NCBI GenBank assembly: GCA_023525715.1
Contig: CM042010.1
Span: 61,617,729-61,681,728, forward strand
From: Cichorium intybus
Lineage: Eukaryota > Streptophyta > Magnoliopsida > Asterales > Asteraceae
DNA length: 64,000 bases
Direction of reading: 5' to 3'
A program made the translations under genes and the position numbers. This document shows positions 41,852-52,463 of the stretch, one piece after another; position 1 is the first letter of the stretch; each line of letters starts with the position of its first letter. The notes beneath the pieces were generated by a model. The model did not search any database and was not told the DNA's origin. It was given only the letters and a program-made list of their open reading frames with translations.

Positions 41852-42722
41852 TCTCTCGTCAATGTATCTGCTATGTGGTTGTGCTCAGTCTTTATGTTCC
41901 TGTAATGTGTATAATTTGATGATACTTTCGTATCAATGTATACTTTTGATGATACTTTCGTATCAATGTATGCTTTTGATGATACTTTTGTATCAATGTA
42001 TGCTTCTGGTAATACTTTCGTATTACTGTATACTTTTGATGATACTTTCGTATCACTGTATGCTTCTGGTAATACTTTCGTATTACTGTATACTTTTGAT
42101 GATACTTTCGTATCACTGTATGCTTTTGATAATACTTTCGTATTACTGTATACTTTTGATGATAATTTCGTATCACTGTATGCTTCGAATGGTTTAGGCA
42201 GAAGGTTTCCCTCGGTGTCTAAACCCAATAATATTTTTCCATGTATAATTGCTTTTAGGCATCCTGCCCATGTATCTTTTGATGCATCCGTTTCGACTAT
42301 TAAAAAGTCGTCCGGTTGCGAGTTGTATAGTGTTGGTAAAACATGAATTTTTTCTTTTATATTTTTGACTAAAATAGTATCTTCATTGGTCCAAGACCAT
42401 GGTATTTTTTCTGATATTTTCTTTTGTAAAATTCTTCTTTCATTTGCTAAATTTTTTAGAAAACCTTGTTCTGCGATGTAGTTTAAACAGCCAAGAAATC
42501 GTTGTATTTGTTTCCGGTTTTCTAGTTTATCGGGAAATAAATACAATTTTTCTCGAACATTATCTGTTAAAGAAAGTTGTCCGTTTTCTTCGATTTTTAG
42601 TCCTAAATATTCAACTTTAGTTTGTAAAAGTTTAGATTTCTTTTTTGATAAAACTAAACCTTTTTCTTTAATTCTTTGTAAAACTTTAATAACTGCTTCA
42701 AGGTGTAATTGTTCATTTCCAT
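41836..42722 (-). pseudogene. EPRV RT C-terminal part with RNase H deletion
   Basis: RT from the KVLQRIKEKGLVLSKK region, RNase H start, a 9-unit repeat array and the shared RNase H deletion. Cut at 42722, where a plus-strand leader begins with shared bases CATT. The YIDD box is outside this fragment. Confidence 0.9.
41918..42180 (-). repeat. 30-bp hairpin repeat array, 9 units (longest)
   Basis: Stems every 30 bp from 41920 to 42175. Units alternate after three leading G types. One unit has a CAAAAG loop, and the last has one stem mismatch. Confidence 0.9.
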
Positions 42723-42901
42723 TAAAGATTCATAAATAAAGATTTAAAAATAGAATTGAACGTAATATCCATCTCCCTGTAACACAGTTAGAGGTTGATA
42801 TCTACGATAATCAGCTTAAGTATCTACATGCAAGAATCTCAGAAACCACATGATTAAACCATTCCGCATTTATTTTGCTATATTTCTGTTATTATCCATA
42901 T
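42722..42901 (+). pseudogene. EPRV leader with 60-aa ORF fragment
   Basis: ORF C-terminal two thirds with a 1-nt insertion before the stop (ACATGATTAAAC), the same insertion as at 58791. The leader continues to 42901 and is interrupted by the copia element; it resumes at 53753. Confidence 0.85.
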
Positions 42902-44257
42902 TGTTGAAAATAAAAAGACTGGTCACCACAAATAAAGGCTTTGAAACCGTTTACTGTGTGACAGAAATATAAATTAACTATAATATGCGGAATAAATAAT
43001 AAGAGTTGCGGAATATAAATAAACTTGAAAGCTATAAATAATATAAATAACTGTATTTAAATGACATAAAGCGATAAATAATATAAATTACAGTAATTAA
43101 ATGACTTAAAGCGATAAATAATGTAAATGACTATAATTAAAAGACATAGAACGATGAATAATATAAATAACTATAATTATATAAATATGTATATCAAGTA
43201 GGTTCGTCAAATGAATTGACTGAACTGGTTTGTAACTGGACTGATGGAACGACTGGTCTATCAAGTAGGTTCGTCAAATAAATTGACTGAACTGGCTTAG
43301 GGTTGGACTGGATTTCTAATAGACTGTGTTCTAGGTGTTCTTGGTGTTCTTGGTGTTCTTGGTGTTCTTGATGTTGATCTTGGTGTTCTTGGTGTTCTTG
43401 GTGTTCTTGATGTTCTTCGTGTTCTTGGTGTTCTTGGTGAAGGTTTAAGGTTTGGAAAATAAGATGGTGGAAATTGGAGAGGATTTGGTGGATTTTTGGT
43501 GTTATAAATGTGTTGTTATGAAAAAATGGTGTAAAAAATGGTTATAAAGGGTGTAAAATGGGTTTTGGGTGGTTTTTGGATGATTTTCGGAAGTTTAGGG
43601 ACTGAAATGTAACATTTTCATCTAAAATTCACGGTTTTGTCGCCGGATCGGGTTCGGGTCGCGAATGGGTCGACACGCGGACCTTTTGTGAGAGTAAACG
43701 GATCGGTTCGGATGCGGGTCTTGGGTCGGGATGGTCCGCGAGAATTGTGAGGGAGCCGGAGCTGAAGGCGGTTCGGACCGGGTGGTGATTCGGGTCGATG
43801 CACGGACCCTGTTGTGAGGTAAAATGGTTCCGGTTGCGGTGCGGGTTCGGATCCGGAGCAAGGCAGGCGGGTCGCAGGCGGAGTGGGTTGGAGGAGCTGG
43901 GCCTGTTGCTGGGCTGCGGCTGTTTCTTTTTTTTTTTTAATTTAAATTGATTTAAAAACCGAAATAAATTAAAATAAATTATAAAAATTCATTTTTAATT
44001 TATAAAATTAATTAAATCTAATAAAATAAATTATTTAGAAATTATATTTCCAAAAATTCATTTTAAATAGATTCAATTTAATTTTATTTTATATTTTCTT
44101 TGTTTTGGCTTTTAAAACTCTTTTTCTTTTATTTTCTCGTTTTCTCGTTCAATCTCGAATCCACGCAACCTGAAATAGACTTATAATATTTGTCAGATAA
44201 TATAAAAACAGTTCGTCTTATTTCAACGATGGTCACATACAAAAACATTTTTCAACA
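42902..44257 (-). repeat. Copia 3' LTR (1356 bp)
   Basis: Differs from the other LTR by a ~65-bp segment near 43200-43265 (present here, absent there) and by the number of TTCTTGGTG units (about 43332-43440). Few base differences elsewhere. A GC-rich CpG-dense stretch lies at 43625-43920 beside an A/T-rich one. Confidence 0.95.
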
Positions 44258-45962
44258 ATTTCCCCCTATGTGATCATTGATGAAATAAGGACAGATATAA
44301 TCACATTAATAGTTTTAACATTGAAGATTTGGGATAAAAGTTTTGTCAATGATAAGATATATATAAAACCATTGTAATCATTTTGAAAGTTTGTGACTTG
44401 GTTTTACATATCTTATGTTTTGAAAAAGATTTTGAAGAATGTTTGTTTCCGAATCAAAGTCTCGGGTTCGGTTATCAAAGGGTAGCCATACATGTATCTA
44501 AATAAATTTCTTAAGATTTTATAGCATTATTTATGACGACAAGTGGTCTAACAGGTCGATTCAGATGAACGCTCATAGATATAGCTCACATTTCACTTAG
44601 GTGTTTGGTTGTTCTGGCAGCAGAACAAGTTAATGATCACTAAAAATGAGTGATATCTCTCTTTGACGACTCACACTCATATTGGAGGTGTTCATCTATG
44701 CTTTTCGTGTAAAGTCACTTAGTCTCATTATTAGATAATCAATCACATAATACTGGTTTCGGCATTACTCAACGGGTTTCTTCATTCATGCCATTAATGT
44801 TCACTCTCTCTCCGTCAGGAAATACATGTAGAGGGGTTTAACAATTTTCATAGTGCAGTTTGCAACTAAGAAATCTTCAGTGATGAAGGCTACAGTATCC
44901 CGGGAAATCCATTGTTGTTGCAGCTTCTTCTTTGATGGTATCCTATTTGTTGATCAATATCGATTTATTGTAAAAAGATATTTTGTTTTATCATTGAGAT
45001 GTTGCTACAAAATTTTTTTGTTTTTGTTTTTGTAAGAGTATTTGTCTTGAGTGACTGAGATGTTTGCTTTTCTGAAAAATGGTTAAAAACAAATTGCGGG
45101 ATTTGATGATGTTTGTTTTGAAATAACCATTTGGTTGAAAGTTTGTTTAACTTGGTATTTCTTCGGTGAATGATTTGACTTGCTTGTTGATTCGGTTTTG
45201 AGGATTAGATGTTGATAGATCTTTGTTTCTCATTTGGTCTTCTTGTTGATTCGTCTTTGATTGGAGTCTTTCTATTTTGAGGTTGTCTTCATTTTTTGTT
45301 GGCTTTTATCTAGGTAGGGATATGTGGCATAAAAGACATTTTGTCTAGTATGTAAGAAATGAATGTATCGTCCCTGGTCATTTTGATATCTAAACAAAAA
45401 TGAGACCGTGACAAGGTATAATCGGGTATACCTTAAAAGCAATAGTGACACACCTAAGCTCACAAGAAATGAATTTCACAGTGATTTAGATCGACGAGGC
45501 ACAAATTCTCACATGGGTTTTTGTTTTCATCTGAACCTCCTAACCTTATGTCCCTTGATTGTTTAAAATCATCAATAATGAAATAAAATCGAAGGAAATA
45601 AAGTTATATACATTATGAAAAGTAGGAGATTTGAACCTTCACTCCAATTGAGAATCAATATAACATAAAATCTTCATCGAGCATAAGCATCTGAAAAATT
45701 AAGTCAAGAGACGGTTAATCACAAGGTTCTATAAAAGCTTATTATGGCAAGTCTTTTATTGTATTTTTGAAAATTTGTTTTTCTGAATGTTTTTGGAAAT
45801 TTTGGTTATTTGAATGTTTTTGGAAATTTTGGTTTTTAAGGAAAGATATGAAAATTATAAAAATCTAAAATCTTTTTGTCTTTTGAAGTTTTGTAATTTT
45901 TTTTATTTGTTTTTCTTTTTGAATAAAAGTAGACACACGTTTGTACAAACAAAAAGTATAAT
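44258..45962 (-). other. Copia 3' non-coding region
   Basis: About 1.7 kb between the pol stop and the 3' LTR, starting (plus strand) with the polypurine tract. I find no convincing ORF on either strand. Much of it is shared with the diverged second element (60314-61840). Near 45780-45840 a GGTTATTTGAATGTTTTTGG unit is repeated. Confidence 0.7.
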
Positions 45963-48755
45963 TTAAGGATTGATGATATCTGGATTTAACATTCCTAGAC
46001 GGCCTAGGAAGTATAGAAACTTTGTTTCATCGAGAGCCTTAGTGAAGACATCGGCAATTTGATCTTCGGTGTTTATGAAGTGTAATTCGATATGACCCTT
46101 TTGAATGTTGTCTTTAATGAAGTGATATCGAATATCGATGTGCTTTGTCATGGAATGGTGAACGGGATTGTGTGAAATGGCTATTGCACTGGTTGAGTCA
46201 CAAAATATGGGAATTTGTGAAACTCTGAAGCCATAGTCACGCCGTTGAGTTTGCATCCATATGACTTGTGAACAACAGCTGGCGGCAGCGACGTATTCAG
46301 CTTCTGCTGTTGATGTGGATACACAACTCTGTTTCTTTGAAGACCAACTCACTAGTCGACCTCCTAGGAATTGACAGCTACCAGATGTACTTTTCCTATC
46401 TAGCTTGCATCCTCCATAGTCTGAGTCGGTGAAAGTGTTCAGCTGAAAATCGGATTTAGCTGGATACCAAAGGCCAAGTTTGGGAGTGCCTTTTAGGTAT
46501 TTGAAGATGCGTTTCACAGCAATGACATGGGATTCCATTGGATTTGCTTGGTATCTGGCACTGACACATGTAGAAAACATGATGTCAGGTCTGCTGGCAG
46601 TGAGATATAATAGTGATCCGATCATTCCACGATATTTTTTCTGATCAACGGGTTTGCCATCTAAGCCTGCATCGATTTTGTATCCAAAGGCCATTGGGGT
46701 TTTGGCAGTATTGGATTTGTCCATTGAAAAGCGAGTGAGAAGGTTTTTGATATAATTCTCTTGGTTGATGAATATGCCATCATTGGACTGTTTGATTTGA
46801 AGTCCGAGAAAAGTAGTCATCTCCCCAATCATGCTCATTTCAAATTTGCTCTTCATTAGATCTGCAAACTTAACACTCAAAGATTCATCAGTAGAACCGA
46901 AAATAATGTCATCAACATATATTTGTACGATTAAGAGATGTTTATTATAGATTTTCCGAAAGAGGGTTTGATCGATTGAACCCCTTTTGAAACCTGATTC
47001 TTCGAGGAATGTTGACAAGGTGGCATACCAGGCACGGGGTGCTTGTTTTAAGCCATAGACAGCTTTCTGCAATTTGAAGCTGTGATGAGGAAAGTTGGGA
47101 TCTTCAAAGCCTGGTGGTTGTTGGATATAAACATCTCGATCTAACTCTCCATGTAGGAATGCACATTTAACGTCCATTTGAAAAACTTTAAAGTTCTTAT
47201 GTGCAGCATATGCGAGAAAGATGCAGATAGCTTCTATTCTGGCGACTGGAGAATATGTTTCATCGTAGTCTATTCCTTCTTGTTGTGAATAGCCTTTGAC
47301 TACGAGACGTGCCTTGTTTCGACACACGACTCCTTGATCATCAGTCTTGTTTCTGAATACCCATCTTGAACCTATGATAGTAACATCGGGTGGTGTAGGA
47401 ACAAGATTCCATACGTCATTTCTTTCGAATTCAGCTAGCTCTTCTTGCATAGCTTTTACCCAGTCTGGGTCTTTGAGAGCAGTATGTATGGTTTTGGGTT
47501 CAGTCATGGATAGGAAGGCTCCAAATAAACATTCATTTGCAGTTGCGGCTCTAGTTTGGATGCCTGAATTGGGATCTCTGATGATTAGGTCAGTGGGATG
47601 GTTTCTGGTCCATTTTATTAAACGATTTTCTTCCGTTGTAATAATAGGATTTTCAGTATCCCATTGTTCTTCTCCAGTAGTTTCTTCTTGGAAGAGGTTT
47701 GAAGGTTCCCCCATAAATGTTGCATCGGGATTGTTTTGGATATTTGGGGATGGAGTGGTAAAATCTGGGGTGGTTAAATTTGGAGTGGTTAAAGGAGGAT
47801 TTGGTGTTTGTTCTAATGAGGAAGTATGTGTTTGTGGTTCCCCCTCAACTTGATCTGCAACATTTCTGTTTCTTTGTGGAGTTCCTTTAGTGGGTGTTCC
47901 TGTAGGATCAATTTGAGTAGTTAGAATTTCAGAATTATAAGCAGTTTTAGGTTGTTCAAAAAGTAAATCAATATCAACTTCAATGTCTATGTCAGGAGAT
48001 GGTGTTTGTGGAATTGGATTTTGAAAAATATTATCTATCATTTGTGAACCAAAATGTTCACGATCCAATTTTCTGACATAAAATTCATCGAAGTGGACAT
48101 CGGTACTTTCTTCAATTACTCTTGTACGTTTGTTCAGTACTCGATAAGCAGCTGAAGAAAATGAGTAACCAAGGAAAATTCCTTCGTCCGACCTTGATTC
48201 AAATTTTGAAAGGTGGTCTTTATTATTCTTTATGAAGCATCGACAACCAAAAATATGAAAAAATTTGATATTTGGTTTTCGGTTGTTAATGACTTCATAT
48301 GGTGTTTTATGAAGATTTTTGTGAATTAAGGAGCGATTTTTTGTGTAGCAAGCTGTGGCAATTGCTTCTGCCCAGAAGTATTGTGGCAGATCAGCAAAGA
48401 TGAGCATTGATCTTGCAGCTTCGCATAAAGTTCGGTTCCTTCTTTCAACAACGCCGTTTTGTTGAGGAGTGTAAGGGGCTGAGAAGTTGTGTTCGATGCC
48501 TTTGTTTTTGAGAAATGAGTCTAGAGTTATGTTTTTGAACTCTAAACCATTATCACTTCGGATTCTTCGAACTGGTCGTTTGAGCTTTAGTTCGAACTGT
48601 TTTATAAAGTTGATCATCTCTTCTGGTGCTTCTGATTTTAGTCTTAAGAAAAAGACCCATGTAAATCGAGAGAAGCCATCAACTATGACAAGGACATACT
48701 TCTTCCCTTGTATTGTTTGGATTTTGGCGGGGCCACAGAGGTCTATGTGCAGCAA
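45963..48755 (-). CDS. pol: Copia integrase-RT-RNase H
   Basis: 930 codons open. The integrase core comes first (LHIDLCGPAKIQ, then RSDNGLEF and PQQNGVVERRNRT, giving D, D and E). A Pro/Thr-rich linker follows, then copia RT (WVFRNKTDDQG, YVDDIIFGS) and RNase H (TDSDYGGCKLDRKSTSGSCQ, STAEAEYVAAA). This is the part needed for integration and reverse transcription. It is cut off from upstream coding by TAA at 48780-48782 and by a frameshift further up. Confidence 0.95.
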   Translation of the reverse strand: MLHIDLCGPAKIQTIQGKKYVLVIVDGFSRFTWVFFLRLKSEAPEEMINFIKQFELKLKRPVRRIRSDNGLEFKNITLDSFLKNKGIEHNFSAPYTPQQNGVVERRNRTLCEAARSMLIFADLPQYFWAEAIATACYTKNRSLIHKNLHKTPYEVINNRKPNIKFFHIFGCRCFIKNNKDHLSKFESRSDEGIFLGYSFSSAAYRVLNKRTRVIEESTDVHFDEFYVRKLDREHFGSQMIDNIFQNPIPQTPSPDIDIEVDIDLLFEQPKTAYNSEILTTQIDPTGTPTKGTPQRNRNVADQVEGEPQTHTSSLEQTPNPPLTTPNLTTPDFTTPSPNIQNNPDATFMGEPSNLFQEETTGEEQWDTENPIITTEENRLIKWTRNHPTDLIIRDPNSGIQTRAATANECLFGAFLSMTEPKTIHTALKDPDWVKAMQEELAEFERNDVWNLVPTPPDVTIIGSRWVFRNKTDDQGVVCRNKARLVVKGYSQQEGIDYDETYSPVARIEAICIFLAYAAHKNFKVFQMDVKCAFLHGELDRDVYIQQPPGFEDPNFPHHSFKLQKAVYGLKQAPRAWYATLSTFLEESGFKRGSIDQTLFRKIYNKHLLIVQIYVDDIIFGSTDESLSVKFADLMKSKFEMSMIGEMTTFLGLQIKQSNDGIFINQENYIKNLLTRFSMDKSNTAKTPMAFGYKIDAGLDGKPVDQKKYRGMIGSLLYLTASRPDIMFSTCVSARYQANPMESHVIAVKRIFKYLKGTPKLGLWYPAKSDFQLNTFTDSDYGGCKLDRKSTSGSCQFLGGRLVSWSSKKQSCVSTSTAEAEYVAAASCCSQVIWMQTQRRDYGFRVSQIPIFCDSTSAIAISHNPVHHSMTKHIDIRYHFIKDNIQKGHIELHFINTEDQIADVFTKALDETKFLYFLGRLGMLNPDIINP

Positions 48756-49378
48756 TTCTAGTGGTTCGGATACACTAGATTATGTAATGCTTTTGTGAGA
48801 GGATTTGAAAAGTTTTCCTTTTTCACAAGCGGCACAAAGAGTTGCATTGTCGAGCTTCAGAAGTGGCAGTCCTCGAACTAGATCATCGCCGACCAATTTG
48901 TTGATGTACCCGAAATTTAGATGGGAAAGGCGGCGGTGTCATAACCAACTAATATCTGCTGGGGCTTTGGATAGCAGACAAATATCGGGTTTACCATAAA
49001 TAAGATCCATGTCTAGTGGATACATATTTCCGGCACGGTGTGAATCAACAATGATTTCTTTGGTGTTGGCGTCCATGATCAAGCTTCTTTGTTTGGTAAA
49101 TAGGACTTCAAGATCGTTATCGCAGAGTTGAGAAACACTGATGAGGTTGTGTTTCAGTCATCAACATAAGCAACTTTCTTTATGGTGAAGTTACCATTAG
49201 TTATGTTTCCATAACCTTTGATTTTTGCTGTCATGTTGTTGCCAAAGGTAACGTCTTGATTGGTTTGGGTGGGTCTGAAGTCACGAAGGTAGTTTCTGTT
49301 TCCTGTCATATGCTTGGAGCAGCCACTATCAATGTACCATGTATCATCCTTGGGTTCTCCAGCATTAGATCCCTGCAA
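48756..49378 (-). pseudogene. pol: Copia protease and pre-integrase zinc region, broken
   Basis: Protease motif DSGCSKHMTG (codons from 49378). The frame ends at 49154 by a 1-nt loss near VDD. The continuation in the pol frame shows the HHCC zinc segment (WHRRLSHLNF ... LCAACEKGKLF) and then a TAA at 48780-48782. The first codon follows directly after the conserved TAA that ends the gag part. Confidence 0.9.
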
Positions 49379-52306
49379 TTAGACAGAAATTTTAGGTACC
49401 CAGATCTGAATGGGTCCTGATTTGTTAGCTTTTGCTATTTTTGGTTTGTTGTTCAATGACTTTGGTTTATTGGGATAGAATGGTTGAGGTTTGATTTGAT
49501 TTATCAAGTTTTCCCAAAATATGATTTGTTTTTGATAACCTGTGAGTTGATAAGATCTGTGATTTGGTGAACGATATCCTAGATGTGAAAATTGATTTGA
49601 AAAGTTTTCTTCATATCTGGGGTATGATGAACGGTTTTGAAAAGGTTTTTGAAGAGGTTTTGGTTTTTGTTTGGAAACCTGTTTATGAGGTATGACGTAG
49701 GGTTTAACTGGTTTCTTTGGTTGGTTTTCAAAAACTTTTGGGTTGACAAGTGGGCTTTTGGTGACTTGAATGGGTTTTTTGCTTATTTGTTGTTTCTTGG
49801 AGTATTTTTGTCCCGGACTAGTTTTTCCAACAACTGATGAACTCATTGTAGGAAAAGCAGTTGGTACAGAAGTACTACCAACCTCGTAAAAGGAATTTTC
49901 TCCATTCAAAAAGTTTTTAGATTTGGTGGTTTCGTTGATATGTTTGATTTGGTGAGTTAAAGAACTAGCTGAGTCTATTTCAGAATTTAAGACTCTTTTC
50001 AAAGACTTTTTGGAAACAGTGAAAGCAGTATCATCTGGGCTGCAGTTGATAACTGTTTCGTCATCTGAATCTTCCTCATTAACAGATGTGAAAAGATCTG
50101 GTAGAGTTGATTCTGAGTTTTCACAAATTATCATGTTTTCTTGATTTTATAGTTCTTTTTCAAAGGTTTCTCTACCAATTCCTGGTCTGTAACTCGTCTC
50201 AAATTTTCCAGTACCCAAGGTGTTTGCCTTGGTGAAAATATCATCACTGAGTTTTCTGGCAATTTTGATAGATTCCACATTCCGTATCAATCTTTTGTTT
50301 TCAGATTCAAGAAAAGTGATTTGGTTTAAAGAATCAGTCAGTTTTTCATTTAAGATTTTGTGTTTTTTAGTTGACTCTTGAAAGTTTTGTGTTAACTGAA
50401 TGATTTCCATTTCTAAAACATCTTTTGTTTTAGAAGAAATGACTGATTGGCTTTTTAATTCCAATTCCTTTTTCTGAATTAGAGATTGATTTAATTGTTC
50501 AAGGACGTGATTGTAATCTTCTGATTTTCTTTCAACGTCTCTTTCCAATTTGGTCTTTGTTCTAGTTAATTCTGCAAATTTGAGTTGTAGGGTTTGTAAC
50601 TCACATTTGAAGATTTTAGAATTAACCACTATGTCATGGTATTTCTTGAGATCAGCTTCTAAACTTTTCTCAATTTTGGATATATGGGACTCAAAAAGTA
50701 TTTTAGAAAAACCGAGTTCAGAGATCATAGACCATACCTGTTCTATGACATTTGGAGCTCTTGAAGTTGTACCAACTACGAAGCAGAAGTTGGATTGTGT
50801 CGGTTCATTGTCGGCTTCGTCTTCAGAGGTTGGCCAGTATTCCACATTTGGTTCGTGGATTACCATCAAAGCTCTTTGGTTTTCTTGGTTTTCCTTTTTC
50901 TTTAACTCATCGGCTTTTTGAGCGTAGTATGCCGAGTCTTTGTTTTATGTCTTGTTTTTGGCTCGGCACTCTCTTGCGTAGTGATTAGTTCCTTTGCAAT
51001 TGTGACAAATAATCACTTCTTCATCACTTTCTTCCTTTTGACTTTTGATTGGAAGTCGTTCTGGTGCTTGAGTTTGGATTTGTTGGGAAGATTGAGAGGA
51101 GTTTTGTTGGAATCCAGAATTTTGGTTGTTTGAAAAACCATTATTTTGATTATTGTATCCTTGATTTTGGAATCCCCGGTTTTGGTTTTGAAGACCGTTG
51201 TTTTGGTTATTGTTTTGATGATTTGAGTTGGGATTGTTTTGAAATCCTTGGTTTGAGTTATTTTGGAAAGAGGGTCTGTGCGAATTTTGTCCAAAATAAG
51301 GTCTTGGTTGAAAACCTTGGTTGTTTTGACCAAATTGTGGTCTTGGTTGAAATCCAGAATTATTTTGTCCAAATTGTGGTCGGTTTTGAAAATTTGGTTT
51401 AAAATTCGATTGACCGTGATTTGGAAGAAATCTTTGGAGATTTGTATTTGCAACCAAAGCACACAATTGTTGGTAGTCTGCTTCATCATTTAAATCAGTT
51501 TGATCAAAAGAATTGTTCAAAAATGGTTGATTTTGAAAAGATGTTTGATTAAAATGATTGGAGTTTTGTTCATGAAAAAGTGTTTGGTTTTGGTTTGATG
51601 TGGAAACGAGAGCAAGTGGTCCTCCAAAAGCTGTAGAGGTTGGTGGGTCAATCGAGGATTCATACGATTGAAGTTCTCCGTACAAATTATATAGAGTTTC
51701 CGTATGAATGGAAGGATTTCCCTGAATGATGAGTTTAACCATCTTCCAGCTTTCGTAAAGATTGTTTAGAAATTTGAGATTGATCTCGTGTTGTGTCTTT
51801 TTGATGCCCAAGTTATTCAATTTTACCATGATAAAATTGAACCTATCATGTGCATCATGGATGGTTTCTGATGAAAGCATCTTGAAATTATCGAATTCAT
51901 TTAAAATGGATGTTCTTTTATTTCCAATAATTCTTTGTTTTCCACAAAAACGGTTTTTTAAGTTTTCCCAAATTTGATTCGCAGTCAACAGTATTATGTC
52001 ATCCATTTGACTTAGAATACTGTGAGGTATGCCAAACACCAGTTCCTTTTTTGCTTGTAGTTCAAATTTTTTTCTGTTTTCAGCTTGAGTGACTTGATTT
52101 GTAGCAAGAGTAGTCATATTTTCTGGAGTAGTATATGTGCCTTCAACACATTTCCAAACATCTTCATTTATTGTGTTAAGATGTAGATTCATTCGGCCAA
52201 CCCACGAATTATACTCTTCAGGTATAAGTATGGGTGCCCGTAAACCAGATCCTAAGCTGTTGGCAATAGAAACTGAATTCATGTTTGAGTAATTAGCAGA
52301 AGACAT
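49379..52306 (-). pseudogene. gag: Copia GAG, two nonsense codons before its terminal stop
   Basis: One continuous frame. A capsid-like N-terminal domain (453 codons from 52306) is followed by an Asn/Gln/Phe repeat tract and a CX2CX4HX4C zinc knuckle (CHNCKGTNHYAREC). TAA at 50945-50947 and at 50147-50149 interrupt it in frame. Between them lies a Glu/Lys/Leu coiled coil of ~240 codons, then a Lys/Pro-rich tail ending WVPKISV and TAA (49379-49381). That last stop recurs in the second element and is probably original. Confidence 0.9.
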
Positions 52307-52449
52307 GTTTTTAAGATTTTTAATTTTAATTAAAAAAGGATTTTTAACAAGTGATATTAAAATGAAATATTCAAAGAAACGCTTATGGAAGGTTTATATA
52401 AACGCTAACCAAAAGTTTTTCAATGAAAATTTCAATATAAATCACACAA

Positions 52450-52461
52450 GCTCTGATACCA
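52450..52461 (-). promoter_or_regulatory. Copia primer binding site
   Basis: TGGTATCAGAGC on the minus strand, 2 bp from the 5' LTR; identical to the EPRV primer binding site. Confidence 0.9.
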
Positions 52462-52463
52462 AT

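Noticed and set aside
43618..43861. Arg/Pro/Thr-rich frames in the GC-rich LTR block, repeated at 53117-53356
   Set aside because: They lie within LTRs and reflect base composition; both copies exist because LTRs are duplicated.
44853..45035. 60-codon plus-strand frame in the copia 3' region
   Set aside because: Antisense to the element, absent from the matching region of the second element, no motif.
47347..47853. 168-codon plus-strand frame
   Set aside because: Antisense to the copia integrase linker and RT; no independent support.
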